From IMG/VR virus record IMGVR_UViG_3300010413_000050, positions 1 through 51,890 of that record: 51,890 nt of DNA; one strand, given 5' to 3'. Shown here piece after piece: positions 38,880 through 47,275 of this stretch (the stretch's first letter is position 1; each line of letters begins with the position of its first letter). The DNA comes from a virus. The position numbers and the translations under genes were made by a program. Under the pieces are notes generated by a model. It did not search any database. It was not told the origin of the DNA and saw nothing but the letters and a program-made list of their open reading frames with translations.

Positions 38880-39842
38880 CTAGGACATCACGTTGTTGAA
38901 GAACACGCCGAGGTCGGACGCCACGAGCTTCATGTCGTAGGCGATCGAACCCTCGATCCTGTCCGACTCGTTCTCCTCCATCCGGAACCGCTTGATCCGG
39001 GTGCCCTCGGCCGTCCCGCCGAGGTAGCCGTTCCACGAGAAACAGTACCCGGCGCTCGGTGCCATCAGGCTCGGGCGAGGAGCGGCGTAGTACAGCGCCA
39101 CGTCCTTCGAGTAGATCCAGGACATGACCGCCGTCGCTCCCTCGTTCGCCGTGTCCTCGACCGCCGAGGCCACGACCACGCGGTCGAGCTCGAGAGCGCT
39201 CGCCAACAGGTCGAGCGTGACGATGCCCTTCTGCGTGTACTTGATCCGATCGAGCAGCTCCGTGTGGTCCTGCAGAACGCTCCACACGTCGCGGGAGAGC
39301 GCGAGCACGTTCGGCCGATACCCGGTCTTCTTGTGCATCGCGTCCATCTCGGCCCGAATGTCGGCGAACGGCGTCGAACTCGCCGCGTCCCACAACGGGG
39401 ACACGGTGATGTCGGAGCCCGTCGAGCTGCCGGTCCAGATGCCGGTGGTGAAGAAGTTCGCGGCCCAGTCCTTCTCGCGCTTCAGCGCGAGCCCACGGGT
39501 CACGAACTCCGTCGCCTCGGAATCGAGGTTCAAGGGCGCATCGGCATTGCTGCGGATCTGGTCGTCCACGTCCTTGTGCAGCGCTTGCACCTTGGCAAAG
39601 TACGAGTCCGTGGAGATCTCGTATCCGCTTCCGGCCGACTCCGTGCCGGGCGCGCGATACTGCGCGTCGGTCCGGAACCACTGCTGCTTCGGGTACGTGA
39701 AGTATTGATCGCTCTGCTTCTGGACGGGGATGTTCGGAAACACCTTCGTCGCGATGAAGTCCTCCTGCCGCTGCAGGTAGGCGATCGAGATGTTGGTCAA
39801 CGGTCTGTTGACATGGACGTCACTTGCTGTCGGCTGTGGCAT
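38880..39842 (-). CDS. Major capsid protein
   Basis: A 320-residue capsid protein of the E-like/HK97-fold type. DVHVNRPLTNISIAYLQ, FIATKVFPNIPVQKQ and a C-terminal GVFFNNVMS fit this family. There is a perfect AGGAGGTGA ribosome site, as expected for the most expressed gene. It is flanked by decoration and connector genes. Confidence 0.88.
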   Translation of the reverse strand: MPQPTASDVHVNRPLTNISIAYLQRQEDFIATKVFPNIPVQKQSDQYFTYPKQQWFRTDAQYRAPGTESAGSGYEISTDSYFAKVQALHKDVDDQIRSNADAPLNLDSEATEFVTRGLALKREKDWAANFFTTGIWTGSSTGSDITVSPLWDAASSTPFADIRAEMDAMHKKTGYRPNVLALSRDVWSVLQDHTELLDRIKYTQKGIVTLDLLASALELDRVVVASAVEDTANEGATAVMSWIYSKDVALYYAAPRPSLMAPSAGYCFSWNGYLGGTAEGTRIKRFRMEENESDRIEGSIAYDMKLVASDLGVFFNNVMS

Positions 39843-39855
39843 ATCTCACCTCCTC

Positions 39856-40239
39856 CTAGGTGTTCAGATAGCCGGTCGGCGCGAGTAACATCGTGCCGAT
39901 CTCGCCATCCGCCCCGCCGGACAGAGCTTGTCCGCGAGCGAAGTTTCCGGGTGAAGCGGCTGCCACGGCGACGTCCGCCTTGCCGGCGGTCGTGCTCATG
40001 AGCAGGTCGTCGGGCGTGATGGTCGCGCCGAACTGGATCTTCGTCACGCCTTCGTACGCCACCTCAGCGATCTGCCCCGCCTCGGGTTTGTTCTGGAGAA
40101 CGCCGACGACGTTGCCGCCAGCGGTCGTGTTCGCTGCCGCCTTGCCGTTGCTGTCCACGACGATGAACGTGAACTGCTTCGCAGAGAGGTCCGCAGCGGC
40201 GACGAGCGAGATGCATTTCAAGTCATGTTCGAATGCCAT
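39856..40239 (-). CDS. Capsid decoration/stabilisation protein, DUF2190-like
   Basis: A 127-residue beta-rich protein. ISLVAAADLSAKQFTFIVV and VVGVLQNKPEAGQIAEVAYEG are DUF2190 features. It lies between scaffold and capsid genes. A longer paralog fused to a beta-helix is encoded at 36325-38061. Confidence 0.8.
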   Translation of the reverse strand: MAFEHDLKCISLVAAADLSAKQFTFIVVDSNGKAAANTTAGGNVVGVLQNKPEAGQIAEVAYEGVTKIQFGATITPDDLLMSTTAGKADVAVAAASPGNFARGQALSGGADGEIGTMLLAPTGYLNT

Positions 40240-40248
40240 GTCTCCCTC

Positions 40249-41172
40249 CTATCCCTGCGCCGGGTGCTCGGCGAGGTACTGGTTGTACAGCTCCTTGCCG
40301 CGCGGTGACCCGAGGACCTTCGCGATGGCCTGCTCCTCGGTGAAGTTGATGTCGGTAGACTTCTCGACGAGACCCTTCGCGAGCTTCTCGATCTGACCCC
40401 AGGAGCTCGACTCGGCGCTCTCGCCGAACTTCGCGCCCGCCTCGGCGAAGACCGCCGATTTCTGCAGCGCCTCGGAGGTCGCCTTCATCTGCGCCCACTG
40501 CTTCTCGGCGAGCTTCGCGTCGACCTTCTCCAGCTTGAGGATGAGGTCAGCCTGCTCCTCGGCACTTTGGCCGGGGCAGTAGGAGAGTTCGTCCTTCGCC
40601 TTCGCCACGAGCTCTTGCCGCCTGCGCTCCTCGCGCTCGGTGTCGAGGCTCTTGCGGATCTCCTCGTTCTGCTTCGTGAGCGCGGAGATCTGCTCCTCGT
40701 GCGCCTTGCGGATATCGGCGAGCTGCTTCTCGACTTCGGTCGCCTCGGGCTTCTCCTCGCCCTCCGCCTTCTTGGCCTGCGCCTTCTCCTTCGGCATCGG
40801 GTAGCCCTCCTCCTCCTTCGGTTTCTCTTCGGCCTTCGCCTTCGGTGCGGGGTAGCCCACCAGACCGGCGAGCTTGTCCATCACGTCCTTCGGCAAGACG
40901 TCCTTGTGCGAAGCGAGCAAACGAAGCGCGCCCTTGACCGCCGCGACGGCCTTGTCGTCGAGCTTCGCTTTCGCGATCCACTCGTCGAGCTGCGCCTCTT
41001 CGTCGAGCTCCATCTCCAGGACGGCCTTCAAGACCTCTTCGTAATCCTGCATGATTTGCTCCTTTTCACGTTTGAAAACCGGGAACCGCTTCTTCTTGTT
41101 GGCGCCCCGGTCGACTAAGCTCACCTCGTCGGCGAGCAGATCGGACAGTTCTGTCAACGGCTTGTCGGTCAT
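40249..41172 (-). CDS. Scaffolding-like head protein
   Basis: A 307-residue protein. The N-terminus DEVSLVDRGANKKKRFPVF is the motif seen next to XkdF-type proteases. The middle is Lys/Glu/Ala-rich coiled coil, typical for phage scaffolds, and the C-terminal helix (AIAKVLGSPRGKELYNQYLAEH) may bind capsid. It is coupled by ATGA to the large protease-repair fusion, which probably cleaves it. Confidence 0.76.
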   Translation of the reverse strand: MTDKPLTELSDLLADEVSLVDRGANKKKRFPVFKREKEQIMQDYEEVLKAVLEMELDEEAQLDEWIAKAKLDDKAVAAVKGALRLLASHKDVLPKDVMDKLAGLVGYPAPKAKAEEKPKEEEGYPMPKEKAQAKKAEGEEKPEATEVEKQLADIRKAHEEQISALTKQNEEIRKSLDTEREERRRQELVAKAKDELSYCPGQSAEEQADLILKLEKVDAKLAEKQWAQMKATSEALQKSAVFAEAGAKFGESAESSSWGQIEKLAKGLVEKSTDINFTEEQAIAKVLGSPRGKELYNQYLAEHPAQG

Positions 41173-44100
41173 GTGGTCGGCCTTTCTATGAGATCAATGA
41201 ACGTGACTGAAGGCATCTCCTTTCGAGACATCGGACGTCGAAGACCGAGCCCGCCAGGAGAAAAGCAATTGAGCTTTCCTGCTTTGAATTGCTTCCAAAG
41301 ATCTTCGTCCAACTTCACTCCCATCGGCCAACTGCCAGAATGAATGATGTCGTCACCAAACTTCCGGCGATACACGCGGTGTGGTTCACCGCGCATAGCC
41401 TTGCGGTAGTCTTCGTGCGAGGGGTAAGGCTCTACCCAACTCTCGACCACCGTTGCGTTGGCTTTCTTCTGATGCTGGAGACCTACGACGCGAGACCGTT
41501 CAAGGTATCGGTGCGCGGTCTTCTCAATCTCTTTCGGTGGGTTCCAATCGTCGTGGGCGTCTTCTTCGGGGCCGTTCGTCCCGTATGGGTCGAGGACAAC
41601 TCCGTAAACGATGCGTTTGACTTCGTCCGCCTTGGCGATGGACACCGACTTCGAGACGACCTTGCCGCTCCGCACATCGATGATCTGCGGGCGGTCTCCA
41701 GGCTTCGACCAATAAAGCCAGCGTTGCCGTTTTCTCTTCAGCTCGCTTATGACATCAGCGAGGTCGCGGCTCTCGGCCCACGGCGTCTGGTCTTCCGGCT
41801 TATCAATCAGCCACCGACGCCGCCCGCCGATAGGGGCGAACAGGATTAAGTATCTACCCTTCAAGTGTTTGCCGTCAAGAAAAATTTCTACCGCGTGCTG
41901 CCGCGCCATGCCCATCTCGTACTTGCCGCCGTCCAGCTTGAAGAACTTCGAAGACTTCTCCGCGGTCGCGCCGACCTCCCCCGGGCCAGTGACCAACGGC
42001 TTCCGCGCGCCGGCGTCGAGCCACTCTCTCGGCTGCGCGAGCTTCGGCGATAGCTCGATGTTGTCGCCCTTCTTCCAGCCGATCAGCTTGTCGCCCATCT
42101 CCCGGCCGCGGTTGTCCTCAGTCTTCCCGAGAAACACCGTGAAGCCCCATAGCTCGTCGCCGTTCCCGCTCAACCGCAGGTCGCCGTGTAGCGAGTGGTC
42201 GGTCTTGAGAAGCGCCTCCTCGCCGAGCTTCGTCTCCTCCTCGTCGAGCCCGCGCCAGTGATGTTGATAGGTGAACTCGCCCCTTCCCGTCTTCGGCAAG
42301 GCATCGTTCCAGTTCTTGTCCCAATGCCCGAACGCCGCCGCGGCGCGCGTGCCGCCCTCGGCCATCGGCCGGAGCAACGGCTTCGGCAACTGCTTCGCGA
42401 CCGCCGACTTCCGCAGGCGCTCGCGAATGCGCTGCAACTTCCGCTTCACCTCGCCCGAGTCACCGAACCGCCGGACAGCCGACGGGTGCGGCAGGACGAA
42501 GTCGGCGTTCCGATAGTTGGACACCGCCGCCTCGGCCGTCCGCCCGAGCGCCACGATGATCTCGGGCGCTTTACTATCGAGCTGGTCTTTGAGCCAGTCC
42601 CTCCACTCCTTCACCTCGTCGACCGTCGGCTCGCGCGTCCTGCCCTGCTCGTCCTCGAGCAGCGCCGGCACGGCGTTCGTCAGAAGCACCTCGCTCCGCT
42701 TGAGACCAAGCGGCTTGAGGTACACGTCGTTGAAGGTCTCGCCGCCCGGGCCGGTGAACGGCTCTCGCCGCGCGACCTCGATCCGCCCCGGGCTTGCGCC
42801 GACGAACGCTATCCTCGCGCCCTTCGGCCCGACCGTCGGCACCTCGGGCCTCAACGCCTTGATGACGTTCGCAGGCAGGTACTCCTTGACATTGCCCTTC
42901 TCGTCGACCTCCTTGACCCGTAGCACGAGCTCCTGCGCCGCACGCTTCACCACGTCGTCGACGGTGTCGAGCCCGCCCTCGGCATCGCCGAGCACGCGCG
43001 GCACCCAGGCCGTCAGCGCTACGCCCTGCGGCGCGATGATCTTGTTCACGGTCTCGGCCTCGATGCGCACGAGGTCGCCGGGCCGAAGCCGGCGCCCGGT
43101 CGAAAACGTCTCACCGACCGGCACGAGCTTCTCGGGCGTGAACGTCGCCGGCGTGTCCTTCCCCGGCTTCACGGCGTAGTTGTAGGTCCAGACCCCGCCC
43201 TTTGTCCGGTTCGCCTTCGTCACCTGCGCTGTGAACACCACGGCGTTGTGGAACTTGACCCAGTCGTCTCCGGTGACGTGGTCGAGCTTGTACGGCGAGA
43301 GCATCCTCTTCGCAACGATTCCCTCCGACCCCGGGAGCTTGCGGATCTTCTCGACCGCCTGCTCGATCTCCCCCGGCGTCTTCGCGAGCTGCCCCGGTGC
43401 GACGTTGATCCGCCGCTTCAGATCTGGCACGCCCATCGTCCCGGGTCCGACTTTCTTGAGGACCTCAATCCGAGATTGCAGCGGCTTGCCGTGCAGATCG
43501 CCACCCCACCATAAAACGTCGTAGACGTTCGCGACGAGGTCCGAGTCGTCGGCCTCGTCCTTGCTCGCGAGGTATCCGGCCGCCGCCTCCCTCGGGAGAT
43601 GCTTGCCGCGCTCCCAGCGCTCGAGCTCGGCGACGAGCACGGCGTTCCCGACGGGGAGTTTCTTTACCTCGGCGACGAGGCCGGGCAGGCGGTCGGTGTT
43701 GTCGTCGCCGTCCTCGCTCAAGATAGACACGTCGCTCCCGACCTTGTGGATCTGATGGTTCGCGCCGTCGTACTTTTTCTGAACCCAGGCCGGGAGCCAC
43801 TTCTCCTCGCGCTCGGTGTATAGCTTGACGAGCCCCTCGACGGTCTGCGGCTCCTCGGCGAACGCCGGCCGGGTCGGCTTCGGCTGATAGAAGAAGTGCC
43901 CGGGGACTAGCTCGTCGTTCTTCTTCGAGCGCTCCGCCTGCGCGCGTAGCTCCGCAGTCGCCGCCCGCGCCTGCTTTATCACCCGCTCGCGCTCCTCGTA
44001 CTCGGGAGGCGTACACTCGATCTTCTCGACGTGCGGCTCGCGCCTCCGCACCACCAAGTCAAACATCGGAATGTAGTCGGTGAAACTACCCTGCGGCGCG

Positions 44101-44765
44101 TCGATCAACTGCACCTGCGGCCCGCGCTTGTTCGGACTCAAGAACCGCCGCAACGCCACGCCCAACGACCGCCCGTCGATCCCGTAAGTCCCCGTCTCCG
44201 TGTCGTAGCTCGACCGGACCACAACGTCCACGTCGCCCGGCTTCTCGGCAACCGCCGCGCTCCCCGCGATGCTCACCCAGTCCCGACACAACAAGATCTC
44301 CTCGGGTATCTTCTCCAGCCGCTCGCCGATGAACTTCGGTAGCTCGCCCTTCTTCCCGCGCACGCTGTCCCGCCGCGCCTTCTTCAGCGACTCCAACTCC
44401 TCGACCGCGCGGACCAAGTCCGTTCGCTCGACCTTCCGCCCGCGTCGCTCGCGCTCGGTCTTCACCCACAACGCCGCGTTCACGAATTCCTCGACCGCCT
44501 GCCGTCGTCGCCTCGCGTTCGCGTACCACTGCTGAAGCCTCAACCAGATCGCGTCGAGCTCCTTGTCGTCGACCTCGCGCAACCTCGCGGGCTTGATCTC
44601 GGTAAGCGCCAGCTTCTCGAAAATACCCGGCTCGTCGACCCTCGCCTTCGCGCGCCCTCCCGCACTCGCCCTCGCGCTCTGCACAAGCATCGCATACGCC
44701 CATCCGGGTAAATGCTCCTTCGCCTGCTTCAGCGCCTCTTCGAGATACTCGCGTGTGTGTGCCAT
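41169..44765 (-). CDS. Fusion: nucleotidyltransferase - DNA ligase - UDG - LigD phosphoesterase - XkdF protease
   Basis: A 1198-residue multidomain protein. Residues 1-~155 are helical. About 165-245 is a pol beta-type nucleotidyltransferase (GSAAVAEKPGDVDVVV, then MFDLVV). About 300-510 is an ATP-dependent ligase core: KYDG (adenylation Lys ~331), LVAELE, EGIVAK, WVKFH; an OB-like domain follows to ~600. About 648-790 is a family 4-like uracil-DNA glycosylase (VGASPGR...EPFTG, LLTNAVP, IIVALGRTA, LPHPSA) without the Fe-S cysteines. About 825-1000 is a LigD-type 3'-phosphoesterase (TDHSLHGDLRL, ELWGFTV, LKGRYLILFAP). About 1050-1198 is an XkdF head-protease domain (YGVVLDP, RVVGLQHQ, SGSWPMGVKL). 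It sits in the protease slot between minor head and scaffold genes. A GTG three bases upstream could also start it. Confidence 0.82.
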   Translation of the reverse strand: MAHTREYLEEALKQAKEHLPGWAYAMLVQSARASAGGRAKARVDEPGIFEKLALTEIKPARLREVDDKELDAIWLRLQQWYANARRRRQAVEEFVNAALWVKTERERRGRKVERTDLVRAVEELESLKKARRDSVRGKKGELPKFIGERLEKIPEEILLCRDWVSIAGSAAVAEKPGDVDVVVRSSYDTETGTYGIDGRSLGVALRRFLSPNKRGPQVQLIDAPQGSFTDYIPMFDLVVRRREPHVEKIECTPPEYEERERVIKQARAATAELRAQAERSKKNDELVPGHFFYQPKPTRPAFAEEPQTVEGLVKLYTEREEKWLPAWVQKKYDGANHQIHKVGSDVSILSEDGDDNTDRLPGLVAEVKKLPVGNAVLVAELERWERGKHLPREAAAGYLASKDEADDSDLVANVYDVLWWGGDLHGKPLQSRIEVLKKVGPGTMGVPDLKRRINVAPGQLAKTPGEIEQAVEKIRKLPGSEGIVAKRMLSPYKLDHVTGDDWVKFHNAVVFTAQVTKANRTKGGVWTYNYAVKPGKDTPATFTPEKLVPVGETFSTGRRLRPGDLVRIEAETVNKIIAPQGVALTAWVPRVLGDAEGGLDTVDDVVKRAAQELVLRVKEVDEKGNVKEYLPANVIKALRPEVPTVGPKGARIAFVGASPGRIEVARREPFTGPGGETFNDVYLKPLGLKRSEVLLTNAVPALLEDEQGRTREPTVDEVKEWRDWLKDQLDSKAPEIIVALGRTAEAAVSNYRNADFVLPHPSAVRRFGDSGEVKRKLQRIRERLRKSAVAKQLPKPLLRPMAEGGTRAAAAFGHWDKNWNDALPKTGRGEFTYQHHWRGLDEEETKLGEEALLKTDHSLHGDLRLSGNGDELWGFTVFLGKTEDNRGREMGDKLIGWKKGDNIELSPKLAQPREWLDAGARKPLVTGPGEVGATAEKSSKFFKLDGGKYEMGMARQHAVEIFLDGKHLKGRYLILFAPIGGRRRWLIDKPEDQTPWAESRDLADVISELKRKRQRWLYWSKPGDRPQIIDVRSGKVVSKSVSIAKADEVKRIVYGVVLDPYGTNGPEEDAHDDWNPPKEIEKTAHRYLERSRVVGLQHQKKANATVVESWVEPYPSHEDYRKAMRGEPHRVYRRKFGDDIIHSGSWPMGVKLDEDLWKQFKAGKLNCFSPGGLGLRRPMSRKEMPSVTFIDLIERPTT

Positions 44766-45820
44766 CACTCAACCCTCTCTAAAGTCTCCGTGCAGCGGCA
44801 GCCCGGATGTGCTTCTTCGCCCGGCATCTCTACTGCTCCGATGTACATGCTCTCATAAGGCTCGTTCAGCTTCGCCGTCTTGCCGTCCAACTCCAAACAG
44901 ATTTCACATGGAGCCTCGGGGTTCCCCGACGGCCCGGCGCTCAACCAGCGCCGCTGTACTTCGGGCAACGCGCCCGACTCCTGCGCAACGCGCCAGGCAT
45001 CGTTCCGTCCCTGCGCCTGCGCGGTTATCGTCTCGGTCCTCGCGATCATCTGCGCGCGCTTCCCGAGCAGCTCGTCGCGATACCTCGCGCCCTTCTCCTG
45101 TACCTCGGTCTCGCTGAACCCCGCCGTCCTCAACGCCTCCTTGCGGTTGACCACGGCCTTGTTCCATCGTTTCGTCAGCCCGACGTTCTCCTTGATCTCG
45201 TCGAACACCTCCTCGGCCCGCAGGCCGCGCTCGAACGAGTCCGCGAGGATGTCCGTCACCACCTCGCGCTGACTTTTCGAAATCTCGCGGATCAAATGCG
45301 TCGACCGCTCCTCCATCCACTTCACGCTGTACGGGTTCACCGGAACCATCATTCCCCGCGCGGCCGCGGCGACGTCCTCCCGCGCCTTCACTACCTCGGT
45401 CTTCTCGGGCACCGGCTCGGGGTCGACGGAAAACCAAACCTTCGTCTTGAACTTCTTGTTCATGCGCTCGGCCGCGTCGCGCCCGGCCTCGGTCATCACC
45501 GTCGAGTACGCCCGCAGAATCTTCTCGCGAAAGCTCTCCCAGATCGGCGACTCCTCGTCCTGCGCCGTGGGTACCGCCTCGAGCACCTGTACCGGCGACC
45601 CCGTGCGGACCGCGCGCTTCAAGTCTCGCTCGACCTTCGCCGTGTCGAACATTTCCCGAAGCGCCGCGAGGAACGCACGCGCGAACGCGCCCTCGTGCTT
45701 CGCCGCTATCTTGTAGGCGTCACGCCCCTCGGGCGTTCCCGGGTCAGGCTTGTACCACTTCTGTCTTCGGCGCTTGAAGATGCGGACGTACTTGTATTGC
45801 TCGATGAAAGCCACGCTCAC
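44765..45820 (-). CDS. Minor head protein, Mu gpF / SPP1 gp7-like
   Basis: A 351-residue head morphogenesis protein. The C-terminal domain has MIARTETITAQAQGRNDAW, CEICLELDGKTAKLN and HPGCRCTETL, the PF04233 signature (R-T-E ... C-x-x-C ... H-P-x-C-R-C). The GTG at 45820 overlaps the portal stop, and a second GTG lies at 45814. Confidence 0.87.
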   Translation of the reverse strand: MSVAFIEQYKYVRIFKRRRQKWYKPDPGTPEGRDAYKIAAKHEGAFARAFLAALREMFDTAKVERDLKRAVRTGSPVQVLEAVPTAQDEESPIWESFREKILRAYSTVMTEAGRDAAERMNKKFKTKVWFSVDPEPVPEKTEVVKAREDVAAAARGMMVPVNPYSVKWMEERSTHLIREISKSQREVVTDILADSFERGLRAEEVFDEIKENVGLTKRWNKAVVNRKEALRTAGFSETEVQEKGARYRDELLGKRAQMIARTETITAQAQGRNDAWRVAQESGALPEVQRRWLSAGPSGNPEAPCEICLELDGKTAKLNEPYESMYIGAVEMPGEEAHPGCRCTETLERVE

Positions 45821-47259
45821 GCGCTCCGCGGCAGGACGTTCCCGCAGCTCGGACACTTCTTCGGGCTGCCGCCGTACGCCTCGCCACACATCGGACAGTA
45901 CCTCACCGGCGGCCCCTTGCTCGGCACCCCTCCAGGAATCACCTTCGACGTGCGCGCCTTCTGCGTCGGCTCGTCGCTCCCCTCCTCCTTCTCGGGCATC
46001 GGCAACCCCGCTATCTCGAACACCTTGCGCTGCAACGCCTCGCGGTTCTCCGGCAACAAGTCCGTCACCGCAAGCGCCTGCAAGAACGCTCCGAGGTCGG
46101 CCAGCGGTAAGCTCTCGATGTCGCCGTGCACTAACGTCGGCCAAAGCTCGCGCTTGACGCCGTTCGCCTCCATCAACCGCCCGATACCGTACCGCGTGAA
46201 CGTCGACGCGATGCTCCCGAGGTACGCGCCGATCGCTACGCCGAACAGCTCCGTCTGACTCGACGCCAACGCCCACGACCCGACGCTCCCCGTGCCGAGC
46301 TGAAGAAATTGCGCGAGCACGCTCTGAAGAATCGAGTTCTTGTAGTAGGTCTTCACCTTGTCGGTGTCGAACTGCCGCGAACCTCCGGACGTCAATAGCT
46401 TGAACTTGTACCCGGTCGGCTTGTTCTCCTCGTCGACCTCCGGGGGAACGATCGCATACTCACGCTCGTCTCGTCGCACCTGCGCCATCAACGTCTGCAA
46501 CGCAACGACCTGCGCCTTGTCCTCGGCGCTCGCGTCCGGGGAGAGCATCCGTATCGGCACCTCCATCACCGGAAACCCTGCGAGGTCGCGCTCGATACCT
46601 ATCGCCTCGATCTCCGAAATGCGCTTGAGATAAAACCAATCAATCACCGCGTTCCGATACAGGCTCCGGCCCTGCGGGTTGCCCTTCGTCGTCGTCGTCC
46701 GGAACAGCAACGACTTCTCGATCGGCACGAACGCCGACTTCGCGCTGCTCGGGTGCTGCTGATGCATCCCCCTCAACCCGCCGTCCTCGTCGAACTCCCA
46801 ACGATCGAGCGTGTCCTGCGCGCGCAGCGCGAGCTTGCGCCAGCCGATCTTCCCGTCGTCGAACGCCGAGCGCTGCGCCGCGTCCCGCGCGTCCGGTCCA
46901 CGCCTCACCTTGTACACCTCCTCGAACAACGCCCAGCCGTACTTGAACATGCTCAGGACCTCGGTGATGAAATCCTCGAACGTGTGGCTCATGTCGGTGA
47001 TGCAGCCCTCGACGAACTCGGCCTGGTCCCGCGCCTCCTTGCTCGGCTCGCTCGGCTCAACGCGCCAGTCGACTTGTCGCACTAGCGCTTCGAAAAGATA
47101 CTGAATCGCGCCGATGGTCGACGAGTTGTCGCTCATCTCGCGATAGATCTTCTGGCCGAAGTCGCCGCGCAGCTTGAGGTGGAACTCCTCGTCGATGATT
47201 CCCCCGAACTGCTTCAGACCACTGAACCCGAGCGTCTTGAAATCAACCTTCTTCGGCAT
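45817..47259 (-). CDS. Portal protein, DUF935-like, with C-terminal zinc ribbon
   Basis: A 480-residue portal. SSTIGAIQYLFEALVRQVDWRVE, FEDFITEVLSMFKYGWALFEEVY and NPQGRSLYRNAVIDWFYLKR fit DUF935 (Mu gp29-like) portals. The last ~30 residues add RYCPMCGEAYGG and KKCPSCGN, a four-Cys zinc ribbon not usual in portals. The ATG at 47259 has GAAGGGA upstream. It lies between terminase and minor head genes. Confidence 0.87.
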   Translation of the reverse strand: MPKKVDFKTLGFSGLKQFGGIIDEEFHLKLRGDFGQKIYREMSDNSSTIGAIQYLFEALVRQVDWRVEPSEPSKEARDQAEFVEGCITDMSHTFEDFITEVLSMFKYGWALFEEVYKVRRGPDARDAAQRSAFDDGKIGWRKLALRAQDTLDRWEFDEDGGLRGMHQQHPSSAKSAFVPIEKSLLFRTTTTKGNPQGRSLYRNAVIDWFYLKRISEIEAIGIERDLAGFPVMEVPIRMLSPDASAEDKAQVVALQTLMAQVRRDEREYAIVPPEVDEENKPTGYKFKLLTSGGSRQFDTDKVKTYYKNSILQSVLAQFLQLGTGSVGSWALASSQTELFGVAIGAYLGSIASTFTRYGIGRLMEANGVKRELWPTLVHGDIESLPLADLGAFLQALAVTDLLPENREALQRKVFEIAGLPMPEKEEGSDEPTQKARTSKVIPGGVPSKGPPVRYCPMCGEAYGGSPKKCPSCGNVLPRSA

Positions 47260-47275
47260 GTGCTGTCCCTTCTCG

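Noticed and set aside
44807-46258. 483-codon plus-strand open frame, and similar long antisense frames such as 6667-7692 (minus) and 37132-38382 (plus)
   Set aside because: They are opposite well-supported genes (minor head/portal, helicase, decoration/beta-helix), lack good ribosome sites and have Arg-rich shadow composition typical of GC-rich DNA.
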